This document shows positions 33,901 to 45,900 of a DNA stretch of 64,000 bases, in pieces. The notes beneath the pieces are model-generated. The model saw nothing but the letters and a program-made list of their open reading frames with translations. It was not told where the DNA came from and did not search any database. Source of the stretch: Mustela lutreola (lineage: Eukaryota > Chordata > Mammalia > Carnivora > Mustelidae). The DNA lies in NCBI RefSeq assembly GCF_030435805.1, contig NC_081305.1:54780001-54844000 (forward strand), written 5' to 3'. Each line of letters starts with the position of its first letter. Position 1 is the first letter of the stretch. The translations under genes and the position numbers were made by a program.

Positions 33901-36900
33901 GAGGAGAAGTCAGGGGGAAGGAGGTAGTATGGCTGGATCTGGGTGAAGATGTCCCTCTAGGATCACACACACACATCCACGCACACACACACGGCACCTT
34001 TGGGTGGCCTCTGACCGCGCAGTTGAGGGCAGCAGCGTAACCAGCCACGACCACCCGGTCTGGTAGAGGCGTCAGGAACTTGGGAGGTGTTCGGAAGTCA
34101 TGTTCCTTGTACTCAAGAGGCTTGTAGGTGATACCTGGGGAAAGGGAGATGCACCCGTCAGGTGCCCATCTGGACTGGCCCCTGACTGCCTCTCTCCTGT
34201 CACCGGGTGCCATCAGCTTTGAGTCTGGGGGCGGGGAAAGGAGTCAAGGTAGAATCCCAGCCAAGAGAGGAGACTGGACTCCGTGAAGTGAGGTGGCAGG
34301 ACCTGTCTTCAGGATCCGGGCCGTGTTCTTGGAGACACCGGGGGAGTCGCTGAGCCCACAGATGTTCTCACTGAAAACGCGGAAATAGTACTCGTTGCCC
34401 ACAATGAGGTCAGGCACCGTACAGGAGGTGTGCCGGCTGTGTTCGTAGACGGTGAACCACTCCTGGGGCAGTGGGGGACAGACAGGGAGGGGCCGGGAGA
34501 ATCAGACATAGAAACACGGACACAAGAAGGCCCAGGGCGTGAGCAAAGCAAACCAAAGCGTGCATCCCGCTAAGACAGCTTGCGGTTCCCAGGAGTCACA
34601 ATAGCCCAAGAGGTGGGAATAGCCCACGTGCCTGTCAGCTGCTGAACGGAAAGGCAAAACGTGGTAGGTCCAAACCAGGCACTCTCACTCAGCCATGGAA
34701 AGGACTGAAACCCCAATCCACTCAGGAAAACTTTCTGAGTGAAGGAAGCTGCATATCGCAAGTTCCTATTTATATGAAAAGTCCAGAGAAGGCAAATCCA
34801 TACAAATAGGAAGCAGATTAGTGGCTGCCTGAGCCTGGGAGGGAGGGGGGAATGCTTAGTGGGTGTGATGTGTCCTTTTGGGGAGACGAAAATGTCTTGG
34901 AACTAGTTGTGTTGGTGACACAATAGTGGGAACAGACTAAAAGCTTCAAAATTGTTAATGCTTAATTTTATGTGAATTTTACCTTAGTTTAAAAAAAAAA
35001 AAGAAAAGAAAAGAAAACCCACCTTGTGACCAAAAGGCTTCCCTCCCAGCCCCAGCCTGTGTTCCCACTCTCTCCAAGGCGGGTTTCCCTTTCCCAGCAG
35101 TGACCTGGAGAGGATGGCATCTGCTCTGCGGATATCGCCCACCCCACCCCACCCTGGCCCTTCAGGTCTCTCACCATGGTTTTCTTGTCGGCTTTCTGGA
35201 TAAAATAGCCCGTGATCTCACTGTTCCCATTATCTTTGGGGGGCTGCCACTCCACCAGCGCGTTAGTACCCCACACCTCCTTCACCATCACGTTCTCTGC
35301 TGGTCCTGCCTTTTCTGGAATGGTGGGGGTGGGGTGGTTGTCAGCCGCCAACCCCTTACCTCCTCCCTGCATCTCTCTCCACCTAAGCCCCCTCACCTGG
35401 TCCTGGGATTCTGATCAGGCTTAGGACTTTCCCCACTCCCGCTTCCTCGCCCTTTGGCCCCATCCCAGCCTCACGTCCGTGTTTCCATCCCAATCTCTTC
35501 ACGTCCCATCTCCTGGGTCACAATGCTTCCCCACTGCCCCAGCTGCCCGCTCACCCACGACCCGGATACGGATGGTGGCCGTGTCCTTCATGTTCTCGAT
35601 CTGCACGGTCAACTCGTACTCCCCTGAGTCCGAGCGTGCTGCCTGGCGCACGAAGAACACGGTATCGAAGTCGCTGGTGCGCACGTGCACTCGGTTGGGG
35701 TCCAGGGGTGCCCCGCCCTTCGTCCACACCACCTGGGGCCGGGGCTTTCCCTGGGTGGGGGCGGAAGGAAGGGAAGCCGAGAGGTCAGCCCCGGTCTTGC
35801 CCTGGGCCCCGCCCTGGGCCCTGCCCTGGGCCCCACCCTTGGGCCCTGACCCCTCAGCCCAACTCCAGCTCGGCACACCTGGAAGGGGATGACGAGGTTG
35901 ATGTGTTCCCCCACTTTGAGGATGTAAGTCTGGCGGAGATGGCGCGGGAGCCGGATCTTGGGTTGCTCTGAGGGCACAGACACAGGAATGGGGGCTCAGT
36001 GCTGGGCTGGGGGACACTCGAGGGAGGGACAGAGAGACTGTGGCAATGACGTTCTTGGGGGAGGCCCTAATGATGACATGGCAAGGGCAGGCCAGATGAC
36101 AGCAACTTGGTCTTTGGAAGAGTGCTCAGAGTCACTTACGCACAATCTCCCGGATGGTGACGGGCTGGAACAGGGAGGCAGGCTCGCTCCGCCCTGCAAT
36201 GTTGACTGCCACTACCCGAAACAAGATTTTTGCTCCCGTGGGGAGATTCTTGACGGTGAAGCCACAGCGCTCTATGGGCTCCGTGTTAGCTGGGACCCAG
36301 TCCTCGGCTACAAAAGAGAAGCCATGCTGGGAACCTTCTAGAAGCCCCTCAGCTGGTTGTCCCTTCCCATTCCTTGGGCTGACTGCAATGAACAGCAGCA
36401 GCTGATATTTGTTAAGCACTTATTATGACCAGGTTGGAAGGGTGGCATACGTGTTAGTTAGCTCACTGATCTCTGCCTCTGTACTATGTTATCCCCACTT
36501 TAGAGATGGGGAAATCAAGGTTCAGAGGAGTAGAGAATGAGGGGCTGGTTAGAGACAGCTTCTCGGATTTCCTGCCCCCTTGCTTTCTAGCTTAGGTTTA
36601 TTGCCATAGGTTGGTGAACAAATGTGGGTCAGACCAACCACCACCAGGGCGAACTCTAACGAGACTAGGTCCTGAAACATCACAGTGGCCTGGCGCAGAT
36701 GGGAGAGGGACAGGCAAGAGCAAGAATGGGGTAAAGAGCGCTGGAAAGAGAAAGAGGGAAGAAGCTGATGAGAGTCCAACCATCCATCATTTACATGCAT
36801 TAGCAGATGCAGTTATCACTGTACCCTGTCAAGAAGGCAACTGTCTTCGCCCATTTTTAGATGAAGGAAAGTGTAGGGCAGGATGGGAACCCATGTCTGT

Positions 36901-39900
36901 CTGACTTTAAGGCCTGGGATACGGTGTTGAGATGATCATGCCTGTCTTCCCAGTGAGATGACTGTGTTGCAGGTACCCCCACAGCCGTGGCACCGAGCCT
37001 GGCATGGAGTCGAGCACTCAGTACGTGTTTGTTCAGTGGAGAATGGAGAGTTGGATATGTGGAAAGATGGGTGGATGGGTGGATGGATACATAGAAAGAT
37101 GGAGAGACAGTAGACAGATGTCATGACCAGTAGACAGTGGTCATATAGGGAAATGGATGAATGGAAAGAAGGAAAGGAGGGTGGAAGGGAAGGAGGGAAG
37201 AGGGAAGAAAAATGGTGGTGAAGAGATAAATATATGGATGGAAAACGTTACAAGATGGATGGATAGTTTGTTGATCCAAAAGATTTTCAGATAAATAGAC
37301 AGATGGTTGGATGGATGACCAATGGTGGGCAAATGGATGGAAGAATGCAGGAAGAAGGGAAGGAAGGAAGACAGGAAGGAAGGAAGGACGGATGGACAAA
37401 TGGAGGGAGGGAGGAGAGAAAGAAGGAATATACGTAGTCGATAATTACAGGGATGATGGATAGATGGATGGAAAAGTATTACTGTATGGAAGATGGGTAC
37501 AGGGAAAGGAGGAAGGAGGATGGGAGAAAGGGAGGGAGGGAGAGAGGACAAGCTGGTCAATGGGGGCCTGGCTTGAGCCATCCCATTTGGGGATTCAAGC
37601 AAGTAAAGACACAGGACTAGGCCAGCCCACCCCACCAAAGAGCTCTCCTTGCACTGCCCTCTTTGCAGTCCCCTGGATTGGACCCCCAGCAGGGCTCTGT
37701 GTGAGACACCGTGCCCCCACCCCTAGTCCTGACAGGGCCACTCACAGTCCTCCAGGCAGTACTCCACCAGGTACCCATCGATGCCACCTGCCCCGATCCT
37801 ATCTGGAGGCCTCCACTTGAGAGTGGTGGTCGTGTCTGTCACGTCTTCCACTGTCAGGTGCAAGGGTTCACTCGTGGGTGCTGTAAGAATCCAGGGAAAA
37901 GGAAGGTAGACGCAAATGAGGGGTCGGTGGTCACAGGGAGGGGCAGGAATCAGAGTTGGAGTCACTGATCAGGAAAGGGAGCAGTAGGTCCATGCGACAG
38001 GACATGTCATCATGAGTCATTAAAACCACAACGTATATCAAGGGATGGTGAGGTCTCCAGGAGGAGGGAGAAGTGTTGGTCTGGTAGGTCAGAGGTCTAT
38101 GAGGGATCTGGACAAAGGCACAGAGTCTAGGATCATAGAGATTGGTGACTAATGTACTTGATCAGTAAGAGGTTGGGAGGTTGGTTAGGGCTGGAGGTTC
38201 AAAGGTCAGGTGTAGGGTCAGAGATCAGCAACAGGTAGGACAGGGGTTGGCGATGGACAGGGGTTTGGGGAGGGTGCAGAGGAGCATTACCAATAGGCAT
38301 GAAGGGCTTGGTGTTCATGCTGGGCTGGGAAACACCAATGGCATTGACCGCAAAGACCCGCATCTCATAGAGGACACCCTCGATCATCTTGGTGGACTCA
38401 TAGGTCGTCTCCGTAAAGACCTCAAAGTTCAGCTTCATCCAGCGCTGAGAGCCCTTCTTCTTCCGCTCCAGGAGGTAACCTGGATGCCCCCGCCCAACAG
38501 AGAGGAGTGATGCCCATGGGGAGACTATGGGGTCGCAGGTCAGTTGTAGCAGTGAGGGGCACATCAAAAGGTCACATGACCCCAGAGATGTCTGAGGACA
38601 TGAATCTTGGGTTGGTTTCGGGGTCACAGAGCAGTCAGTAGTCACCAGTCATGGGGCTGAGGCTCAGGAACAGTCACGAGTCATGAATCAGGAGTCAGGG
38701 ATCATAGAAAACCCTATGCTATAAGTGAAGATCCCCAGGTTGCTGGAAGCAAAGAATGTGAGGGAAGACCAAAGGAATTGCAAGACATCCAAGATGGAAA
38801 ACCGATCTCAGAGGGAGATCACCAAGGATGATAAGAACTCTCAAAGGCTAATAAATAAAATCTTAAAAAAAAAAAGAATTCTCAAAGGCCAAGCAATCAT
38901 TGGGGTGGTGGGGCAGGGGGAGTAAGAGAGGTCAGAGGTCATGGGGACTCTGGCATACGGGCACTCACCAGTGACTGGCTGCCCCCCATCATACTTGGGT
39001 GGCTCCCAGACAAGAATGGCCCAATCCTCTCCAACAGAGGTGACCCGCACAGCCTCCGGGGGGTCTGGGACATCTGTGGGAGATAGGATGATCAGCAGGT
39101 CCCTCGGGGCCTCAGGGAGCCACCCTGGCTCACTCCCTCAGCTCCCTCTGCTCACCCACAACTCGCACGAAGATGGAGGCCACATCCTCGCCCACAGGGT
39201 TGGTGACCTTGATGGTGTAGCGGCCCTCATCTGCTCTATCGGCACTCTCGATCACGAAGCTGCTGACGTCTGTCAGATTCTCGATGCGGATCCTGCCTTC
39301 GGTGGCCGCAAACACCTGGACACAGCCACGGGGTGACCTTGTTCCATCTCTCCCCAAGCCCAGACCCACCTCTGCCCTGACTCAGAGTCCTCCAGCAGCT
39401 CCTCATCGCCACACATTACACTTGGCCTTGGACCCAGAGCAAGAGGACCTGTTGCATTTACACCCAGCCTCACCATTCTTCCCTGCTGCCCTCCTCATCC
39501 TCCAAACACCACCCTGAATTAAAATCCCAAAGATGTGGCATGCGATCCCCTCAGCCACTCTTCTATTTGCTCGCTCTTATTCATCCTTTAGGACTCGCCT
39601 AGAAGTCGCCTCTTCTGGGAAGCCATCTTGGAAGCCCCCAGCTGAAAGTGATGGCCCTACCCCCTGAAGTCTCAGAGTTTCCAGTACCCCCCCTTTATCT
39701 CAGCCTGGTCACCCTAGACTGTGACTGCTTGGGCACGTGTCCGCCTCCCTCCACTTCCCTCCTCGTGGAGATGGTATCCCCAGTGCTATGCAGAGATAGT
39801 ATCCCCAGAGCCCCGCAGAAAGGAAGACTCAGGGGTTGTGTTTGTTGACTGAAGGAACGAATGAAGGTTGAATCAAGTCTATCGATTTTACAGACTAGGA

Positions 39901-42900
39901 CTCTGAAGCCTAGACAATGGAAGAAAACTTGAACTGTCCAATGCCTGGAACATACAAAATAAAAATATTTGTTGAAAGGATGGGACCTTGGACTGACTGG
40001 TGGATAAATGGACAAATGGATTAATTACTGGATGAAAAGATGGCCAGATGAATTAAATAATTGATAAGTTTATGAATGGAAAGATGGGTGGATGGTTGAG
40101 TTGATGGATAGCTGGATTTGTTGGCTGACTGATTAATGGATGGATGGAGGGAAGGATGGATGGAGGGATCGATGGAGGGAGGGATGGATGGAGGGAGCAC
40201 CCACCATGTGGCAGGCCAGTACCATGTGATAGACAAATACAATCTCCAGTCTTTAATCCTCTGAAGAAGGACCATCATTCTCATTTTACAGACAATGAAA
40301 CTGAAGCTCAGAGAGGGAAGCCACTTGTCCCAGGTTGCCCAGCAGAGCTGAGAGGGAGAAGAAGTCAGGGCAGGGGGTGGGGGGAGCCCCACTATACCTC
40401 ATCTCCCTTCAGCCAGGTGGCGACAGGACGAGGCTCCCCAGTGATGGACACATCAAGCCTCAGCTTGTTTCCAGCCACAACCACAATTGAATTCTCTGAG
40501 GTCTTCCCTGAGCAGTCCAGGTGGATCTTTGGTGGCTCTAGTGGCAAAAAAGAGATATTGGGGGGTGCCTGAGTGGCTCAGTGGATTAAAGCCTCTGCCT
40601 TCAGCTCAGGTCGTGATCCCAGGGTCCTTAGATCGAGCCCCACATAGGGCTCTCTGCTCAGTGGCAAGCCTGCTTCCCCCCTCTCACTCTGCCTGCCTCT
40701 CTGCCTACTTGTAATCTCTGTCTGTCCAATAAATAAATAAAATCTTTAAAAAAAAAAGAGAGAGATATTGGGGAACTTGGGAGTGGGCAGCTAGGTCATC
40801 CTGATCCCCCCAAGGCAAGCTGGGTTCCCCAAGAGCTGGGCTCCAATAGGTATAGACATCCTGGAGTCCTGCCCCCAGCCCCTCTTCCATCAGACCCAGG
40901 GGTCAGGACCCTCAGCCCCAGGAGTTAGGAACCCCAAACCCCTCCTCCCTCAGCCCCAGGAGTCCAGACCCTCAGCTTAGCATAGCAGCCCTTAGTTCTT
41001 ACCTTGCTTGGGTACGTACTCCACCTTGATTTCTGGAGAACAAAGAAGATGGCTCTGTTAGCTCTAAATCCAGTAGGCCCCTAATCCCACCCTCCCAGCC
41101 CAGAGGCTGAGGGGAAGGTCTGGCATCACCCAGTGACCCGGGGGTCTGGGCATGGGTCCAGGCCCATGACTGCCCCTCTCCCCAGGTGGACACTCGTCAG
41201 AATGTATAGTGCTCTCTCCCTCCATGTTTTTGTCTGACTCCTCCCACAAGATCAGATGCCACCTGCTGTCACCCCTAATAACACTAGGGAAACCTAATCG
41301 TGAAGGAGGGATCTAGGCTCTGGGGTCTGGGAAGGTGGGTGCTCTGGCCCCTGGGGAACACAGAGGGGCACCCTCACCCAGGAAGTTGAGCTTGGCTGAG
41401 AGGGACAGGGCATAGCCGTCGGGCACGAATGTGTAGTCTCCCTCATCTTCAGGGCGGACATCATCGATCACCAGCTTGTGGAACCTAAGGTATTGTGGGG
41501 ACAAGGCAGGAATCAGGTGGGTCACCCCACAGATCACCATGGAGAAACACCTTTTTTTTTTAAGTTTAGTCATTTAAGTAATCTCTACACCCAATGTGGG
41601 GCTCGAAGTCATAATGCAGAGATCGAGAATTGCACATCTTTCCAAAAGAGCCAGCCAGCCTCCCAGAGAAATACCCTCTCAATGTACTCTAAGTCCCCTT
41701 GCCCACCATTTTTTGTTTTTTAATTTGAGAGAGAGCAAGCACGAGCAAGGCTAGGGGCAAGGCAGAGGGAGAGGCAGGCTCCCCACTGAGTTCAGAGTCC
41801 AAGGTGGGGCTCGATCCCAGGACCCGGAGATCAGGACCTGAGCCAAAGGTAAAGGCGGACGCTTCACCAACTGAGCCCGCCAGGCACCATTCCCCCAAGC
41901 CCACCATTTTTATTCTGAGTTTCAAAATGCTATCATCTGAGTTCAAATCTCAGCTTTGCCACTTATTGGCTGTATGACCTTGGGCAAGTTAGCTAAAACC
42001 CCTGTGCGTTCAGTTTCTTCATCTATAAATGAGGAATCATGATAGCAGTCTACAGCAGGGTTGTTGTAAAGAAGTAAAACTCTCGGGGTGCCTGGGTGGC
42101 TCAGTGGGTTAAAGCCTCTGCCTTTGGCTCGGGTCATGATCCCACGGTCCTGGGATCGAGCCCCACATCAGGCTCTCTGCTCAGCAGGGAGCCTGCTTCC
42201 TCCTCTCTCTCTCTGCCTGCCTCTCTGCCTACATGTGATCTCTATCTGTCAAATAAATAAATAAAATCTTAAAAAAAAAAAAAAGTAAAACTCTCCCAGC
42301 ACGTAATAAATGCCCCATAAGTGTTACAATTCATTCTCAGAGTTACCGACACTCCTGGCAGGCAGGGTTCCTGACACAGAACCCGGAGAAAGCCTGCATT
42401 CTGCCAAGAGCTGCGGTGAGGAAATGTGATTCACCACTCTACAGGGGCACATGTGCTTGGGCGTGCTGTTGTGGCCTCACGGTGGCTCTCCACATCCCAC
42501 AGGTCACCAGGTGCTTCTCCTGGATGTCCCTGTGCCACCTGTTGAATTCCAGGCCCTTTGTTTCCCCAGCTAGATGTCTCCCCCACTTTGTAGGAGACTG
42601 TTGGCAGACATGGACACAGGTTCTCCCCTCCCTGTATCTGTGCCCCTTGTGGTAAGACCCTGCAGTAAGACCCTTCCCCTTAAACCACTAAGTAGAGGGA
42701 TGGTTGTTCTGCAGCAATAGCCAACTGATACACACGCCACCCCCATGCACCCCTCCCCTTCCACCACTTCCGGAGTCTACTCCGCACCTCCCCACGTGGG
42801 AGATGGTGATCCTCTTGCTCGGCCGCACCTCGACCCCATTCTTGTACCACTTGCCTGTCACCTTCTCATCAGACACCTCACACTTAAACACGGCCTGCTC

Positions 42901-45900
42901 TGAGGCCTTCACTGTCAGATCTGCGATGTCCTGCAGGACCTCCAGCTGTTTCTCTGGGCATGGAGAGAAGGATACGAGGCCATGAGAACTCCAGGCGGCC
43001 CACAGATATTCACAAGCGCTGTTCCAGGCACTGGTGATATAGCTGTGAACAGCCCAGAAACATCTACCGGCCTGGTGGAGCTCATATTCTAATGTGGAAG
43101 CGGTCAGTGAACAGGGAGACACAGAAACGTACAAAAAGGGCACCTGGGTGGCTCAGTAGATTAAGCATCTGCCTTTGCCTCAGGTCATGCATGATCCCAG
43201 GGTCTTGGAATCGAGTCTTGCAACAGACTCCTTGCTCACTGCGGAACCTGCTTCTCCCTCTGCCTGCCACTCCCCCTGCTTATGCATTCTCTCTCTCTCT
43301 CTGAGAAATAAATAAATAAAATCTTATAAAGAAAGAAAGAAATATATAACAAAAGGGAGTGATGAAGCCTGAAGGAGGGCAGGGAAGAGTCTGTGCGAGA
43401 ATGCGGAAGAGTCCCCCAGGTAACAGGAACAGCATGTGCAAAAGCCCTGTGGAGCAGTGCAGGCTCAGTGTGGGAAACAGCAAGGAGATGAGTGCGCAGT
43501 GAGCGAGGCAGACATGGTAGGAGATGAGCTGGGTAGGGGCAGACGGGGCCAGATCACAGACCTTGGGGGCCCCAGAGAGGACTCCCAGCCAGGCAGAAGC
43601 CACTAGAGAATGTTGTAAAGATGGCTGGGATCTGATGTGCATTTTTTTTTTTTTTTACAAAACAATGCATTTATATGCCTTAAAAATAAAGACAGTGGGG
43701 GCCCTGGGTGGCTCAGTCGGTTAGGCATCTGTCTTCAGTTCAGGACATGGTCCCGGTGTCCAGGGCTCGGGCACCAAGTTGGACCCTGTGCTCAACAGGG
43801 AATCTGCTTCTCCCTTTCCCCATCCCCCTGCCTGTACTGTCTCTCTCTCAAATAAATAATTAAATCTTTAAAAAAAAAAAAGGGAAAAAAATAAAATAAA
43901 GGAAATGGATTTAGATGTAAAGGGGTTATCTCCTCCTTACCCACCTCCAATCCTCCCTTCTCCAAACAGGCACTACCCGTTTAGTCAACCACTATGAAAG
44001 CAAATAGGTATATATGTTTTCTCTCCTCCCTCCCTTCCTTTCCTTCCTTCCTCCCCTCCCCTCCTTGCAAACTGTAACATATTTGCTCTTTTACCTGATA
44101 ACAGGGTATATTGGAAATCCTTCCATATCAGTGCATGTCACACTGTCCATTTTTAAGGGCTTCTTATTGACATACCATAATTGATTAGGCTCATAAATAC
44201 CTTAGTTTGGGGTTGGTTAATTTTTTTATATTTAAGGAATTACAGACTCACAAGCATTTGCAAATGTAATGCATGGAGTCCTACATGGCTTTCAGTCAGC
44301 TTCTCCTGGCGGAGAGGGTGACGTCATACATAACAGGAAAGTGACCTGGGCCCTAGACGGCCGTGTGCTCAGTTTCCACCATCTGACTTACATTTTACAA
44401 GGATCACTCTCTGGCTGGTATGTATGTGAGTGGAGGAGGGGGCGACCATGAAAACAGGGCACCCACTGACCAGTGCTGTCGTTCAGGCATGAGGGGTGGA
44501 GGCCTGGGACAAGTGAGGGCAACAGAGGAGGAGAAGAGCGGTCAGACCCTGGATATCTTCTGAGGGGGAAGCTGCCAGGAGTCGCTGGGGAACTGAATGC
44601 CGGGGGAGGCCAAGAGAGGAGTCAGGGGCAACTGCAAGATTCGGGGCCTGAGCAATGTTTGTTTGTTTGTTTGTTTAACATTTTATTTATTAGGGGCGCC
44701 TGGGTGGCTCAGTGGGTTAAAGCCTCTGCCTTTGGCTCAAGTCATGATCCCAGGATCCTGGGATCAAGCCCCACATCAGGCTCTCTGCTCAGCAGGGAGA
44801 CTGCTTCCCTCTCTCTCTGCCTGCCTCTCTGCCTACTTGTTATCTCTGTCTGTCAAATGAAAATCTTAAAAAAAAAAAGATTTTATTTATTAATTTATTT
44901 GAGAGAGAGGGGCAGAGGGGGAGAAGCAAAGAGAAAGGGACAAGCAGACTCCATGCCGAGCACAGAGCCTGACATGGGGCTCGATCCCAGGACCCCGAGA
45001 TCATGACCTGAGCTAAAACCAAGAGCTGGACCCTTAACCGACTACGCCACTCAGGCACCCCTGAGCAATTTTTTTTCTTTCTTTATTTATTTAAGTAAAC
45101 ACTCTACCCTGAACGTGGGGCTCGAACGCATGACTCCAAGATCAAAAGTCACACGTTCTTCTGGCTGAGCCATCTAGGCACCCCAGGGCCTGAGCAATTT
45201 TGAGCTGTGAGGAGAAGCTTGACACATTGCAGCAACCCCTCTCCACCTGGAGGGCCCGTACCTTCCACGATGAGCTCGGCCTCACACTGGCCTCCATTGG
45301 TCATGACCTGGTAGCGACCCCCATCCTCCAGGGTCACATCTGAGTAGATAAGAATGTGATGCTTCCCATCCTTCTTGAAGCGGTATCGAGCCTTGTAGGA
45401 ATCCTCCCGTGTCAGTTCCACCCCATCTTTCATCCTAGGCAAAGGGGAATGTGAAGAAGAGAAGTGAGGGACCCACACAGCCCTGGGTCTGGATATCACA
45501 GGGGGAAGGCCAGAGAGACAGTCCTGAGCGGAGGTCAGGATCAGAAGGGCAGTCCCAGGAGGGAGGAGAGAGTCAGGTTGACAGAAGCATCTTGAATAGT
45601 TGGGTCACAGGTGGGATAATGGGTCACAGGAAGTCACAGTCCACAGGGAGATGCCACAAGGTCCCGGTTGGAATGAAAGGTTACTGGGAGATGTCAGGGC
45701 ATGGAGGGAGTCCTGGGGTCCCAGAGAGACATCAAATATTGTGGCCTCTCTAAACGGCACTTCCCTGCCTGAGAAACTCCTCCCTTCCCACTTCTTTTCT
45801 ACCTCCTTATCATTAAAATCTCAGCTCCATTGTCACCTCCTCCAGGAAGCCTTCCCTGACCTCATGAGTCCCTTCTGCCTATTAAAAAGTGATTATAGCT

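Larger units (their letters stand above)
43005..44660 (-). mobile_element. LINE2 antisense, broken by later insertions
   Basis: L2-like pieces: 43005-43136 (TTCCAGGCACTGGTGATATA, GGTGGAGCTCATATTCTAAT), 43340-43640 (GGAACAGCATGTGCAAAAGC, GGCCAGATCACAGACCTTG) and 44385-44660 (TTACATTTTACAAGGATCAC, TCTCTGGCTGG). They are separated by SINEs at 43137-43330 and 43696-43885 and a LINE1-like stretch near 43895-44230. The order of the pieces is consistent with one original element. Confidence 0.6.
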
